From the NCBI GenBank assembly GCA_038212095.1, contig JBBQUW010000013.1, positions 1-64,000 on the forward strand: 64,000 bases of DNA. The letters are read 5' to 3'. Positions 1 through 9,012 of the stretch are shown one piece after another; the stretch's first letter is position 1, and every line of letters begins with the position of its first letter. Below the pieces are notes generated by a model that did no database searches, was not told where the DNA came from, and saw only the letters and a program-made list of their open reading frames with translations. Both the position numbers and the translations under genes were made by a program. The DNA comes from JAICYJ01 sp038212095. GTDB lineage: Bacteria; Actinomycetota; Thermoleophilia; Gaiellales; JAICJC01.

Positions 1-1
1 C

Positions 2-175
2 GTGGACATGGTCAAGGCGGGCATCATCGATCCCGCCATGGTGACTCGTTCGGCACTGCAGAACGCTGCATCCATCGCCAAGAACATCCTCACCACCGAA
101 GCGATCGTGGCAGAGGCCCCGGAGAAGCACCACAGTGCTCCGATGGGCGGCGGCGGAATGCCGGACATGATGTAA
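2..175 (+). CDS. groEL: Chaperonin GroEL, C-terminal end (5' truncated)
   Basis: Only the last 57 residues lie in the window. They read through the conserved C-terminal part of the equatorial domain (GIIDPAMVTRSALQNAASIA, then ILTTEAIVAE) and end in the low-complexity tail GGGGMPDMM, the flexible tail that points into the chaperonin cavity. GroEL refolds proteins as a 14-mer with GroES. The tail is the Gly-Met type, not the His-rich tail of actinobacterial GroEL1. No groES lies downstream; a strong hairpin follows after about 25 nt, so this is the end of the transcription unit. Confidence 0.96.
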   Translation: MDMVKAGIIDPAMVTRSALQNAASIAKNILTTEAIVAEAPEKHHSAPMGGGGMPDMM

Positions 176-199
176 CCCGACTCGTCGGGATGTGGAACG

Positions 200-229
200 C
201 GAAGGGCCCGCCGACCGGCGGGCCCTTCG
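200..229 (+). terminator. Rho-independent-type terminator after groEL
   Basis: A perfect 13-bp stem (200-212 with 217-229, core GAAGGGCCCGCC) closes a 4-nt loop and is followed by a weak T-containing stretch (TCGTTGT). It sits 24 nt after the groEL stop codon. Confidence 0.85.
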
Positions 230-274
230 TCGTTGTGGCTTGTGTGGAGGCTCGAATGAGCTGCTTAAAGTTCT

Positions 275-298
275 CGGGGGCCCGCTCCCAGGCCCCCG
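275..298 (-). terminator. Hairpin, probable terminator of the leftward GT-C/PAP2 operon
   Basis: An 8-bp GC stem (275-282 with 291-298) with an 8-nt loop lies about 80 nt beyond the stop codon of the leftward membrane glycosyltransferase. On the minus strand it is followed by GAGAACTTT, a short U-containing run. The rest of 230-378 holds no gene I can support. Confidence 0.5.
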
Positions 299-378
299 CG
301 TGAACTGTGATGCTCCCCCGCTCGGAAAGCTTCTGACTCCAAAGTACACGCACCCGACGGCCTGTCAACACCTCGCGG

Positions 379-1521
379 TCAGGGGGTGAACGTGCGCGGG
401 CCGAACGTGATGAACACCAGCGTCGCCATCATCAGCGGGAAGGCGATCTTGACCGCGGTGTCCACCCGCTCGTCACGGCCCAGGTCGGCCAGCGCCCAGA
501 ACATGGGAAAGCCGACCATGCCGAAACGGCCCATCGAGACGATCAGCCCGCCGGTGGTGGGCAGCACAATCAGCAGCCCGGCATAGATCAGATACTCGGC
601 CGGCAACCGCAGCCGGCGCCAAGCGTGGTACCACAGCCCGCACCACAGCAGGGTGAACGTGAGGTGCACGAGGTAGCGCAGGTGGCCGTCGTGCGCCGTG
701 TCCCAGATCGTCTTGATGATCACGATTGGCAGCAGCGAGAGGCCCCGCCCCCAGCCGCGCACCTGGGCGTGGAAGTGCGCCATCGGATCGCCGGTGCGCC
801 AGTACAGGAATCCGAAGAAGGCCAGTTCGGCGGCCGGCAGCAGCAGCAGCGGCAGGAAGGCGCGTGGCGCCAGTCCGCGCTCACGGTAGCGGCGCCAGGC
901 CAGAGCCGGCAGCAGCGCGATGCCGACCGGTCGCGCGAGCACCGCCAGCGCGCCCACCGCGCACCCCCACCACCAACGGCCATGCCAGGTGAGCGCGAAG
1001 GCGCCCAACGCGCAGAGCAGGAACAGACTCTCGGCGTAGGGCAGCGAGAACACGAAGGCAAGCGGGAAAAAGGCCAGGTACAGCACCGTGCGGCGCGCCA
1101 TCCCCTGGTCGAAGCGCCCCTCCGTGATCCGGTAGAGCAGGCACAGCGCACCCGCCAGCAGCAGTGAGGAGAGCAGCGTCGCCCACAGCGTGTCCGGGCC
1201 GGGCAGGAACGTCAGCGGTGCCCACAGCGCTGGGTAGAGCGGGAAGAACGCGGCCGTGTTGCCGTGACCGATGGAGGGGTCGTAGCCGTGGTGGGCGATC
1301 CAGCCGTACCAGGTCGCGTCCCAGTCGCCCAGCGAGGAGTACATCGCCTGCCATGACAGGCCGGTCTCGCGCGGCCGCCGCTCCGACCAGCCCTGAGCGG
1401 CCAGCACGAGGTAGACGGCCAGCCGGCTGGCGGCCCACACCGCGAGCGGGTAGCCGAGGCCGCGCAGCCGGCCCGCCGAGACAGCCGGCTGCTGCTGGGA
1501 CGGCTCGGCGACCGCGGTCAC
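379..1521 (-). CDS. PIG-V-like membrane mannosyltransferase family protein
   Basis: 380-aa polytopic membrane protein. The first lumenal loop has DWDATWYGW (about residues 66-74) and FFPLYP (92-97), typical of the PIG-V/GT76-like GT-C family. These enzymes transfer mannose from a polyprenyl-phosphate donor on the outer membrane face. Roughly nine hydrophobic helices follow. The GTG start is chosen because it overlaps the upstream PAP2 stop as GTGA (translational coupling); an ATG further upstream would only add residues antisense-like to PAP2. The family call is fair; the acceptor is unknown. Confidence 0.8.
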   Translation of the reverse strand: MTAVAEPSQQQPAVSAGRLRGLGYPLAVWAASRLAVYLVLAAQGWSERRPRETGLSWQAMYSSLGDWDATWYGWIAHHGYDPSIGHGNTAAFFPLYPALWAPLTFLPGPDTLWATLLSSLLLAGALCLLYRITEGRFDQGMARRTVLYLAFFPLAFVFSLPYAESLFLLCALGAFALTWHGRWWWGCAVGALAVLARPVGIALLPALAWRRYRERGLAPRAFLPLLLLPAAELAFFGFLYWRTGDPMAHFHAQVRGWGRGLSLLPIVIIKTIWDTAHDGHLRYLVHLTFTLLWCGLWYHAWRRLRLPAEYLIYAGLLIVLPTTGGLIVSMGRFGMVGFPMFWALADLGRDERVDTAVKIAFPLMMATLVFITFGPRTFTP

Positions 1522-2330
1522 TCCGGCCAGCCCTGGCGGCGCCAGAACCACCGCACACCGTACAGCGCAGCGGTGGCGTAGGCGAAGCCGATCAGCAGAT
1601 CGACCACGTAGTGGTTGCCGGTGTAGACGGCGGCGAAGCACTGGATGGCTGGGTACAGGGCGACAACGTACGCCGTCCACCGCCAGCGCGTCTTCCAGAC
1701 CAACGTGGCGATGAACAGGAAGATCAGGAACGAGTAGCCGCCGTGCAGCGAGGGAATGGCGGCGTAGTTATTGCCGTCCACCAGGTGGTAGAGCGGGCCG
1801 GAGTCGGTCGGCAGCGGCGACTGCGCGGCCTGCTCGCCGGCCGGGCTGGAGAGGTAGGGGATCAGGCCCTTCAGCGCGGCCGCCCATGGCGGCGCGGCGG
1901 GGTAGATCGCGAACGTCAGCGCGCCGGCGTAGGACAGCGTCAGCAGCGTGGCCGCCCAGCGGTAGAACAGCGCCCGCCGCTTCAGCCACAGTGCGAACGC
2001 CAGCGTCGGCGGCACGATGAAGTGGATCCGGGTGGCCGCCGACAGCACCTGGTCGTACCACATCAAGTGCCCTTTCCAAAGCCAGTCCTGCAGGACGTTG
2101 GAGGGCACGTGGCCAAAGAAGAGGAACTTCTCGGCGTCCAGGTGCGGCAGGTAGTAGGGGTTGGGGTGCACGATGTTCGCCAGTCCGCGACACTCCTCGT
2201 ACCAGACGATCAACAGCACGAAAGGCACGAAATCGAGCATGAACCGCCGGCCCCGTCCGATCACGAGCGCGGGGGCGAGCAGCACGAGCAGGTAGCGGTC
2301 GGGCGTCAGCGACAGCCCGAAGGTCAGCAC
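1518..2330 (-). CDS. PAP2-superfamily (Aur1/inositolphosphotransferase-like) membrane phosphatase
   Basis: About 270 aa, six membrane spans. The C-terminal half carries IPSLHGG and, about 35 residues later, GNHYVVD, the PSxH...NHxxxD active-site layout of the PAP2_3/Aur1-like branch, which cleaves or transfers phospholipid or polyprenyl phosphates at the membrane. It is co-translated with the downstream mannosyltransferase (GTGA overlap), so both probably act on the same lipid-linked sugar or lipid headgroup pathway. The start is uncertain: GTG at 2330 is the nearest plausible codon, but hydrophobic coding-like sequence continues to about 2400, against the divergent gene. Confidence 0.75.
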   Translation of the reverse strand: MLTFGLSLTPDRYLLVLLAPALVIGRGRRFMLDFVPFVLLIVWYEECRGLANIVHPNPYYLPHLDAEKFLFFGHVPSNVLQDWLWKGHLMWYDQVLSAATRIHFIVPPTLAFALWLKRRALFYRWAATLLTLSYAGALTFAIYPAAPPWAAALKGLIPYLSSPAGEQAAQSPLPTDSGPLYHLVDGNNYAAIPSLHGGYSFLIFLFIATLVWKTRWRWTAYVVALYPAIQCFAAVYTGNHYVVDLLIGFAYATAALYGVRWFWRRQGWPE

Positions 2331-2450
2331 CTGGGCGCTCAGAGCGACGACGAAAGCGACCGCGGCCAGCGCGGCGGTGGTGCGGTCGATCTCGGCTCGT
2401 GGCGGGCCCCAGCGCTGGCCGCCGTCGCCGCCTCGCTGATCGCCGTCGCC

Positions 2451-3803
2451 ATGCGGCTGCCCTTCCTGCACACCCCGCTCACCGCCGACGAGGGCGGGTA
2501 CGGCGAGATCGCCCGGCTGTGGGATGGCGGCGCTCGCCTCTACGACCAGGCCTGGGTCGACCGCCCGCAAGGGCTGTTGCTCGTCTTTCGGGCGATCCTG
2601 CATTTCGATGGTGGCTCCACCTCTGCGATCCGGCAGGCCGCGGCTCTGGTGAGTGCGCTGGTCGTTGTGGCCACGATGGCCGTAACGGCCCGGATCGCGG
2701 GCAGGATACCCGCGATCTGTGCCGGACTGCTCCTGGCCGCCCTGGGCAGCAGTCCGCTGATCGAGTCGTTCACGCTCTCGGGCGAGATGCTCGCCTCGCT
2801 GCCGGCAATCCTCTCGCTGCTCGCGTTCGGCGGCTACCTGCACGGCGGCAGGGCGCGCTGGCTGGTGGTCTGCGGGCTGCTCACCGGCTGTGCGGTGATG
2901 ACCAAGCAATCCGGGTTCGACGGCGGATTGGCGGCGGTCGCACTGCTGCTGCTCACGCGCCGCCGATCGGGGTTGGCGCCGGCGGCGGTGATCGTCGCCG
3001 CGGCGCTGCTGCCGGTGGCCGTCGCCGCCCTCGCGGCGCCCAGCTTCTTGGACTGGTGGTACGCGATGGTCACCTACCGCGGCCAGGGTGACTCGATCGT
3101 ATCCGGATCGCCCGGAACGCGGTTGGCGCAGTTCGGCGATACGCTGCCCGAGGTGGCGCGGGCGCTGGCGGCGCTGGTCGCGCTGGCCGCCTACGGTTGG
3201 CGCGACTCCCCGCTGCTGGGCCGGCTGTGGCTGGCGGCGGCCGCGCTCGGCGTGCTGGGCGGAGGCAACTTCCACGCCCACTACTACATCCAGCTCGCTC
3301 CACCGCTGGCGCTGCTGGCCGGTGTCGGCGCGAGCCGCATCGTCCGCCGGCGGGCGGGTCTGATGGCCGGCGTCTGTGCCGGGCTGGCGGCGTGGAGCCT
3401 CTCGGCGGCGGTGCCGCTCTGGTTCGACTCGCCGCGCGCTCAGGCCGCTGCCGTCTTCCCGTCCGATGGCCATCTGCAACGAGACGCGATGGTGGTGGCC
3501 TATGTGCGGGCGCACAGCCGGCCCGGTGACCGGATCTTTGTGATGTGGGCCGCGGCCGATGTCTACTACCTCGCCGACCGCGATCCGGCGGTGCCCTACA
3601 TCTGGTTTCGCAACATCCAGGCCATCCCGGGCGCGCTCGATCTGGTGAGGGCGGCGCTGGCGTCGCCGTCGCGCCCGGCGCTGGTGGTGGCCGAGCAGCC
3701 GCCGGGGGCGATCGATTCCAGCGGTGCGACCGCTCGGGTGCTGGCGCAGCGATACCGGCTGGCCGCGACGGTGGACGGCATCCCGGTCTACCGCGCGCGC
3801 TGA
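2451..3803 (+). CDS. GT-C (ArnT/PMT-like) membrane glycosyltransferase
   Basis: About 450 aa with many membrane spans. LHTPLTADEGGYGEIAR near the N-terminus is the acidic D-E motif in the first outer loop of ArnT/PMT-type (GT39/GT83-like) enzymes, which use polyprenyl-phosphate sugars. A soluble C-terminal part follows (HSRPGDRIFVMWAAADVYYL). ATG 2451 may be too late, since the hydrophobic first helix (APALAAVAASLIAVA) lies just before it and has only CTG codons. It is divergent from PAP2 with almost no spacer. Confidence 0.75.
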   Translation: MRLPFLHTPLTADEGGYGEIARLWDGGARLYDQAWVDRPQGLLLVFRAILHFDGGSTSAIRQAAALVSALVVVATMAVTARIAGRIPAICAGLLLAALGSSPLIESFTLSGEMLASLPAILSLLAFGGYLHGGRARWLVVCGLLTGCAVMTKQSGFDGGLAAVALLLLTRRRSGLAPAAVIVAAALLPVAVAALAAPSFLDWWYAMVTYRGQGDSIVSGSPGTRLAQFGDTLPEVARALAALVALAAYGWRDSPLLGRLWLAAAALGVLGGGNFHAHYYIQLAPPLALLAGVGASRIVRRRAGLMAGVCAGLAAWSLSAAVPLWFDSPRAQAAAVFPSDGHLQRDAMVVAYVRAHSRPGDRIFVMWAAADVYYLADRDPAVPYIWFRNIQAIPGALDLVRAALASPSRPALVVAEQPPGAIDSSGATARVLAQRYRLAATVDGIPVYRAR

Positions 3804-3836
3804 TCCGACCGGCACGGCGCCATCGCCGGCGCCCGG

Positions 3837-3842
3837 TAGACT
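3837..3842 (+). promoter_or_regulatory. -10 element TAGACT
   Basis: TAGACT lies 8 nt before the TTG start at 3851 with no room for a Shine-Dalgarno site, which fits leaderless transcription and supports that start. Confidence 0.55.
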
Positions 3843-3850
3843 CCGCCCGC

Positions 3851-5866
3851 TTGGACGCCGGCGCCCTTCTCATCGCCACGCTGACTGTCCTCATCCCAGG
3901 CGCCGGCGCCGCGTTCGCGCTGCACCGGCCGGGCGAGGTGTCGGTTGCGACCCGCGTCGCGCTCAGCTTCGGCCTCGGCTACGCGACGGTCGCTCTCACC
4001 GGCGTGGTGCTGGAGGTGCTGCACGTGCTTTCGGCCGGCAGCTTCGTCGCGCTGCTGGCCGCGGTCACCGTCACTCTGTGGCTGGTGGCGATGCGGCGGG
4101 GCGGTGCGCGCGCCCACGCCGCGGCTCTGGCCGCCGAGTTGCGCGAGGAACGCTGGCTGGTGCTGTCCGGACTGGCCGGGCTGCTGCTGTTCGCGCTGAT
4201 GCGGCTGCAGTTCTCGCCGCTGATCAACTTCAGCATGTTCGGGCCGTGGCGCTACTGGGCCGACGGGCTCGAGATCGCCGATGCCGGCCGCGTCCCGCAC
4301 CTGACGCTGCAGTGGGGTGCGACCTACACGCCCACCGTCAGCAAGGTGATCCTGAACAGCTACCACGCCGGTCTCAGCTACCTGATCGGATCGGCGCCGC
4401 TGCCGGCGATGGGAGCGTTGCTCTGGGTGGCCGCGGTCGGGTTTGCCGCCGGGCTGTGGTCACTCGGCCGCGAGCTGGGGCTGCGCTACACGGCGGCCTT
4501 GCTGCCGCCGCTGGTGCTGGTGCTGCTCGACAACGAGCTGCATCGCGATCTGGACGTGTACACCGCCGAAAACGTCGGCCGGATGGCCGCCGTGTGCGCG
4601 CTGGCGCTGGGTGTTCGCACCCTGAGAAACCGGGGCGGGCGCGGCGAGACGATCGCCACCGGAGTGCTGTTCGCTGTCGCGGCCGGTAGCCATGGCATCC
4701 CGGCCTTCGTGATGATGCTCGCGCTGGGCTGCTATGCGGTTGCGCTGATGCTGGTCGAGCCCGACCGTCGCGGCGTGGTGCTGCGGGTGGCGTCGGTGCT
4801 GGCGGTGACCGTGCTGGTGTGGGGCGCCAGCCTCGGCCTCTCGGGCGGCGATGTCGGCTTCCAGGGCGCAAAGGGTGCGAACACGTACGCCAGCTTCGGA
4901 GCGGGAGTCGATCCGACTGCCTCGCTGTTCACGGGCCGGCTGGTGACGCGCTCACCGACGGCCGACCACTGGTACATCCCGCCGGAGCACCTGGCGCGCG
5001 GCTTCGTCGCCAGCGCGATCACGCGGCCGGCCGGCGACGTGTGGCTGATCGCGGTGCCGCTGGGCACGCTGCTGTTGGCGCTGGCGATGCTGCTGCGATT
5101 CCCGGACGAGCTGCGGCCGCTCGGTTTCTCGATGTGGCTGCTGGGTGCGGTGCTGATCGCGATCGCAATGGTGTTCTCGTATCGCTACACCACCTACATC
5201 CCGGGCACGTTCGGGCCACACCGGTTGTACGACTACGCCTGCCTGCTGCTCACGCTGTTCGCGCTCGGCTGCCTGGAGGCCGCGGTCGGTCTGCTGCGCC
5301 GCGTGCGTCTATGGCTGCCGGCGGTGGCGGCGGCCGTGGCTGTGCTCGCGCTGGGCGCGACGGTGGCGCTGGCCGGCGGGCCGGCCCGCCACGGCTGGCA
5401 GGACAACGGCCGCAAGGCGGTTGCGGTCACCGACTGGGTCAGCGGCAACCTGCCGTGCGGCGCGCGGCTGCTTGTCGACCGGCTGACCCTGGGGACGTTT
5501 GCCGCGCAGACCGGCCGCGTCAGCGTCGCCGAGGGCATGGGCCCCTACCTGCGCCCGCCCGAGCTGCACACGGTGCTGGACATCGTGCTGGGGGCGCACG
5601 CGTTCTTCCGCGACCCGGCCCATCATCGCGCGTTCCTGCGCCGCGAGTCTGTCGACTACGTGCTGGTGGTGAAGGATGTGCGGCTGGGCAGCATGGTGGA
5701 TACGCTCGAGAAGGGCGTTGATCCGGCCCGATTCCACGGGCTGCCCTTCCTGCAGCTCGTCCACAGCGATCTCAACCTCGAGGTCTACCGCGTCACCGGT
5801 CGTGGCTCAGGCGCTGCGCCCCCCGACCCCTCGCGCTTCTCCGGCCTGGATTGCAGAAGCTCGTGA
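3851..5866 (+). CDS. Large polytopic membrane protein, GT-C-like, function unknown
   Basis: 671 aa with about 12 hydrophobic helices, then a soluble C-terminal domain (from about residue 530: AVTDWVSGNLPCGARLLVDR, later HRAFLRRESVDYVLVVKD). The layout of many helices plus a periplasmic tail resembles membrane glycosyltransferases of the GT-C fold, but I see no diagnostic motif. The start is TTG at 3851, set by TAGACT 8 nt upstream and by a hydrophobic first helix beginning at once (ALLIATLTVLIPGAGAAFAL). Its stop overlaps the next gene's GTG by 4 nt. Confidence 0.75.
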   Translation: MDAGALLIATLTVLIPGAGAAFALHRPGEVSVATRVALSFGLGYATVALTGVVLEVLHVLSAGSFVALLAAVTVTLWLVAMRRGGARAHAAALAAELREERWLVLSGLAGLLLFALMRLQFSPLINFSMFGPWRYWADGLEIADAGRVPHLTLQWGATYTPTVSKVILNSYHAGLSYLIGSAPLPAMGALLWVAAVGFAAGLWSLGRELGLRYTAALLPPLVLVLLDNELHRDLDVYTAENVGRMAAVCALALGVRTLRNRGGRGETIATGVLFAVAAGSHGIPAFVMMLALGCYAVALMLVEPDRRGVVLRVASVLAVTVLVWGASLGLSGGDVGFQGAKGANTYASFGAGVDPTASLFTGRLVTRSPTADHWYIPPEHLARGFVASAITRPAGDVWLIAVPLGTLLLALAMLLRFPDELRPLGFSMWLLGAVLIAIAMVFSYRYTTYIPGTFGPHRLYDYACLLLTLFALGCLEAAVGLLRRVRLWLPAVAAAVAVLALGATVALAGGPARHGWQDNGRKAVAVTDWVSGNLPCGARLLVDRLTLGTFAAQTGRVSVAEGMGPYLRPPELHTVLDIVLGAHAFFRDPAHHRAFLRRESVDYVLVVKDVRLGSMVDTLEKGVDPARFHGLPFLQLVHSDLNLEVYRVTGRGSGAAPPDPSRFSGLDCRSS

Positions 5867-7191
5867 GCCGCAGGCCGGCGCTGATCGCCGTGGCGCTGCT
5901 CGTGGCCCTGCCCTTGGGGCCAGAGCCGGTTATCGACCCCTGGTCGGTGGCGGTCGCGGCGCCGCCGCCGCCGCCGCGGAGCCCGCTGCCGGTGGCCCGC
6001 AGCATGACGCCGATCAAGCACGTGATCTTCATCATCAAGGAGAACCGCACCTACGACAACCTGTTCGGTCGGTTGGGCATAGGTGACGGCGCCGGCACCG
6101 GCCGCACCAAGGATGGCCGCACGATCTCGCTGCTGCCGCTGCTGGACAAGGAGACCGACCTGCAGCACAGCTACGCGGCGGGGCTGGCAGCGGTCGACGG
6201 CGGCAAGATGGATGGCTTTTCAGCCATCCCCGACAAGGCCGGCAACCCGACCCTGCTGGCCTACAGCACCGCCTCGCCAGGACAGCTTCCGGCGTATTGG
6301 GGCTACGCCCACCGCTATACGATCGGCGATCGCACGTTCTCGTCGGTCAACAGCTCCAGCTTCCCAAACCACCTGTTCACCGTCGCGGCAACATCGGACG
6401 GCATCATCGACGGCCCCAACTACAAGACGAGCTGGTGGGGCTGTGATGGCCCGCCCGGCATCACCGCCCCGGTGCTGGGCGCCGACGGTAAGGTGGGCGA
6501 GACGCGTCTGCCGGTCTGCCTCGACATCCCCAGCACGGCCGGTTCGATCAACGGCCACCCCGGCCTCACGTGGAGCAGCTACGGTGCGAGCCCGGGCCAG
6601 CTCGGCTACGGCTGGGTGGCGCTGGACGCGATCAAGCCGGTGCGCGAGAGCCCGGACTGGAGCCGGCACGCCTTCCCGTGGGAGTGGTTCCACTCCGACA
6701 TCGCGCAGGGCTACCTGGCATCGATGACCTGGATCACACCCCCGTTCGACATGAGTGAGCATCCCGGTGGCCCGTCGCTCTGCCAGGGCATGAACTGGAC
6801 GGTGCGCCTGATCAACGACGTGATGCGCTCGCCGATGTGGAAGAGCACCGCGATCGTGCTGACCTGGGACGACTTTGGCGGCTTCTACGACCACGTCCCG
6901 CCGCCGCAGGTCGATCGCTTCGGCTATGGCCCGCGCGTGCCCTTCCTGGTCATCTCGCCCTGGTCGAAGCGGGGCGTCGACCACACCACATACGACTTCA
7001 CGTCGGTGCTGAAGTTCGTCGGCCAGGACTTCGGCCTGCCCAACCTGACCGCACGCGAGCGGAACGCCAACTCGCTGCGCTCGGCCTTCCAGTTCACCGC
7101 CCCGCTGAAGCCGTGGATCGCACCGATCAAGGATTGCCCGAACGTCTCCTTCCAGCAGACCGAGCCTCCGCCCAAGAACATCCACGACTAG
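5863..7191 (+). CDS. Secreted phosphoesterase (acid phosphatase / phospholipase C family)
   Basis: 442 aa with an N-terminal signal (PALIAVALLVALPLG). It shows the PF04185 motifs: HVIFIIKENRTYDNLFG, the metal and nucleophile segment; SSFPNHLFTVAATSDG; and TWDDFGGFYDHVPPPQ near the C-terminus. These enzymes hydrolyse phosphate mono- or diesters, including phospholipid headgroups, outside the cytoplasmic membrane. GTG 5863 overlaps the preceding stop as GTGA, so it is preferred to TTG at 5851. It forms an operon with the GT-C-like gene. The substrate is unknown. Confidence 0.88.
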   Translation: MSRRPALIAVALLVALPLGPEPVIDPWSVAVAAPPPPPRSPLPVARSMTPIKHVIFIIKENRTYDNLFGRLGIGDGAGTGRTKDGRTISLLPLLDKETDLQHSYAAGLAAVDGGKMDGFSAIPDKAGNPTLLAYSTASPGQLPAYWGYAHRYTIGDRTFSSVNSSSFPNHLFTVAATSDGIIDGPNYKTSWWGCDGPPGITAPVLGADGKVGETRLPVCLDIPSTAGSINGHPGLTWSSYGASPGQLGYGWVALDAIKPVRESPDWSRHAFPWEWFHSDIAQGYLASMTWITPPFDMSEHPGGPSLCQGMNWTVRLINDVMRSPMWKSTAIVLTWDDFGGFYDHVPPPQVDRFGYGPRVPFLVISPWSKRGVDHTTYDFTSVLKFVGQDFGLPNLTARERNANSLRSAFQFTAPLKPWIAPIKDCPNVSFQQTEPPPKNIHD

Positions 7192-7236
7192 CGCACTTTC
7201 GTCGCCGCACCGGTGCTCGCCGCCGCCGGCCGCGGG

Positions 7237-8328
7237 TCAGCTCAGCGCTGACGCGGATGCGACCAGCCGCACAGCCAGTTCCAGCCGCGCGACCACTGTC
7301 TCCAGCTCGATCCACTCGTCCGGCGTGTGGTCGAGTGCGCCGACCGGCCCCAGGCCGTCCAGCGTGGGTACGCCGTGTGCTCCCGTCCAGCAGCCGTCCG
7401 AGACGCCGCCCGAGAGCTGCTCTCCTGCAGTCAGGCCAAGCTCGGTCGCATGCCGCAGCGCGGCCATGACCAGTACCGGCGAGCGCGGCATCGGCGGCCA
7501 CGTGCCGCGGTCAAGGATCTCGATCGTGACGCCGTCGTAGGGCTCCGGGGCGGGCAGCTGCCGCAGCGCGTGGTCGAGGTCGGCCGGATCGCTGGAGCGG
7601 ATGTCGAGCGTGGCCACCGCCTCGCCGGGGACGGTGTTCGCCGCGCCTGGGGCGTGCGCCGTCGTGACGACCGACGTCATCTGCGGCCGGCCGGCCGCCA
7701 GCGCCTCGATCCTGATCACCTCGCGGGCCAGCGCCGAGACGGCGCTGCGGCCGCGGGCGGTGTCTGCCCCCGCGTGCGCCGGCCGGCCGTGCAGCGCCAT
7801 CGTCCGCCACACCGCCCCCTTACGGGTGCTGACCACGTCGCCGTTCTCGCGACCACACTCGAACACCAGCGCCGCCGCAGCGTCGGCGGCGTGATCGCAC
7901 ACTGCCGGTGCTCGCAGCCGCACCTCCTCGTCTGCGCAGATCAGCAGCCGCAGCTCCGAGAACGGCCGTGGCCGGTCGGCGTAGGCCTCGAGCACCATCG
8001 CCGCCAGCACCAGGCCGCCCTTCATGTCGGCGACGCCGGGCCCGAAGCAGCGCATGCCGTCGCGCCGGAACGGCCGTGCGGCCGCCGTACCCAGCGGAAA
8101 CACGGTGTCGGTGTGGCCCAGCAGCGCGACCGGCCGAGCTCCCTCCCCGGGCAGGCTGAGCACCATGCTGCGGGCCGGGCCGTCCGGCTCGTCGACCCAT
8201 CGCCGGCTGCATCCGAGCGGCTCCAGCCAGCTCGCAACCGCTGTCGCCACCTGCTCCTGCTCCGCCCCCAGCGAGGGCGAGTCGAGGTCGACCAGGCTCT
8301 TCAGCCGCCGGCAGAAGGTCTCGATCAC
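7237..8328 (-). CDS. M20 family zinc peptidase (carboxypeptidase G2-like)
   Basis: 363 aa. Metal and catalytic residues of the M20 family are visible: GHTDTVFPLG (His72, Asp74), GVADMKGG (Asp101) and ADEEV (Glu134/Glu135), followed by the small dimerisation domain (GRPAHAGADTARGRSAV). The dual-zinc fold removes C-terminal glutamate or deacylates amino acids; the length and GHTDTVFPLG are closest to the CPG2 subgroup. GTG 8328 follows one base after the upstream TGA, so the gene is translated with the molybdopterin oxidoreductase. No signal peptide is seen, so it is cytoplasmic. Confidence 0.85.
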   Translation of the reverse strand: MIETFCRRLKSLVDLDSPSLGAEQEQVATAVASWLEPLGCSRRWVDEPDGPARSMVLSLPGEGARPVALLGHTDTVFPLGTAAARPFRRDGMRCFGPGVADMKGGLVLAAMVLEAYADRPRPFSELRLLICADEEVRLRAPAVCDHAADAAAALVFECGRENGDVVSTRKGAVWRTMALHGRPAHAGADTARGRSAVSALAREVIRIEALAAGRPQMTSVVTTAHAPGAANTVPGEAVATLDIRSSDPADLDHALRQLPAPEPYDGVTIEILDRGTWPPMPRSPVLVMAALRHATELGLTAGEQLSGGVSDGCWTGAHGVPTLDGLGPVGALDHTPDEWIELETVVARLELAVRLVASASALS

Positions 8329-8329
8329 C

Positions 8330-8941
8330 TCAGAAGCCGTAGCGCTGCTCCGTCCACGGGTCGGCATCGTTGTGGTACCCGTAGCCCTCCCAGAACCCCG
8401 GCTTGTCGACGTCCGAGAACTCGAGCCCGCGCAGCCACTTGGCGCTCTTCCAGAAGTAGCGGCTGGGCACGAGCAGCCGCAGCGGATAGCCGTGCTCGGC
8501 GGTCAGAGGCTGTCCCTCGGCCTCGTAGGCCAGCATCGCGCTGTCATCCATCACAGCCTCGATCGGCAGGTTCGCCGTGAAGCCCTGCTCGGCGTGTGCG
8601 ATCACGAAGCGGGCGCCGTCCAACGGCTGCACCTGCTCCAGCACCGTCCGCATCGGCACCCCCTTCCACGGCATGTCCAGCTTCGACCAGCGCGTGACAC
8701 AGTGGATGTCGCTGAGCTGCTCCTGGCTGTCCAGCGCCACCAGCTGGTCGAACGAGAGCCGCAACGGATGCTTGACCAGGCCAAAGGCGCGGAAGTCCCA
8801 GCTCGCGATATCGACCTTGGGAACGCTGCCGGCGTGCAGCACCGGCCACTTGTCGGTGTAGTACTGGCCGGGCGGGATCCGGGCCGGGTCGATACCGGCC
8901 TCACGCGCCTTCTTGTCGGCATTCGAGCGAAACAGTGCCAC
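8330..8941 (-). CDS. Sulfite-oxidase-fold molybdopterin-dependent oxidoreductase
   Basis: 203 aa, one oxidoreductase molybdopterin-binding domain. DIHCVTRWS holds the cysteine (Cys81) that ligates molybdenum in the sulfite oxidase/MsrP fold; GYPLRLLVPSRYFWKSAKW is the family's typical C-terminal pattern. No twin-arginine or Sec signal and no dimerisation domain, so it matches the short cytoplasmic YedY-like proteins of actinobacteria. The GTG start is preceded by GCGGAGG. The electron partner and substrate are not evident from the neighbours. Confidence 0.85.
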   Translation of the reverse strand: MALFRSNADKKAREAGIDPARIPPGQYYTDKWPVLHAGSVPKVDIASWDFRAFGLVKHPLRLSFDQLVALDSQEQLSDIHCVTRWSKLDMPWKGVPMRTVLEQVQPLDGARFVIAHAEQGFTANLPIEAVMDDSAMLAYEAEGQPLTAEHGYPLRLLVPSRYFWKSAKWLRGLEFSDVDKPGFWEGYGYHNDADPWTEQRYGF

Positions 8942-8978
8942 GCGGCCTCCGCAGGTTGGTGGTTGGCCCTGAGTATGT

Positions 8979-8984
8979 ATCGTA
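8979..8984 (-). promoter_or_regulatory. -10 element TACGAT for the leftward oxidoreductase-peptidase pair
   Basis: TACGAT on the minus strand lies 37 nt before the GTG at 8941, leaving a short leader that includes GCGGAGG as ribosome-binding site. Confidence 0.4.
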
Positions 8985-8999
8985 GATGCCGTCCATCGC

Positions 9000-9005
9000 T
9001 ACGCT
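9000..9005 (+). promoter_or_regulatory. -10 element TACGCT
   Basis: TACGCT lies 7 nt before ATG 9013 and downstream of the alternative ATG at 8986, so it favours the shorter YgfZ-like protein. Confidence 0.55.
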
Positions 9006-9012
9006 TCCTCGG

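Noticed and set aside
1164..2450. Very long rightward open frame ahead of the GT-C gene
   Set aside because: It is antisense to the clear PIG-V and PAP2 genes, has Arg/Pro-rich composition typical of GC-rich shadow frames, and matches no protein pattern.
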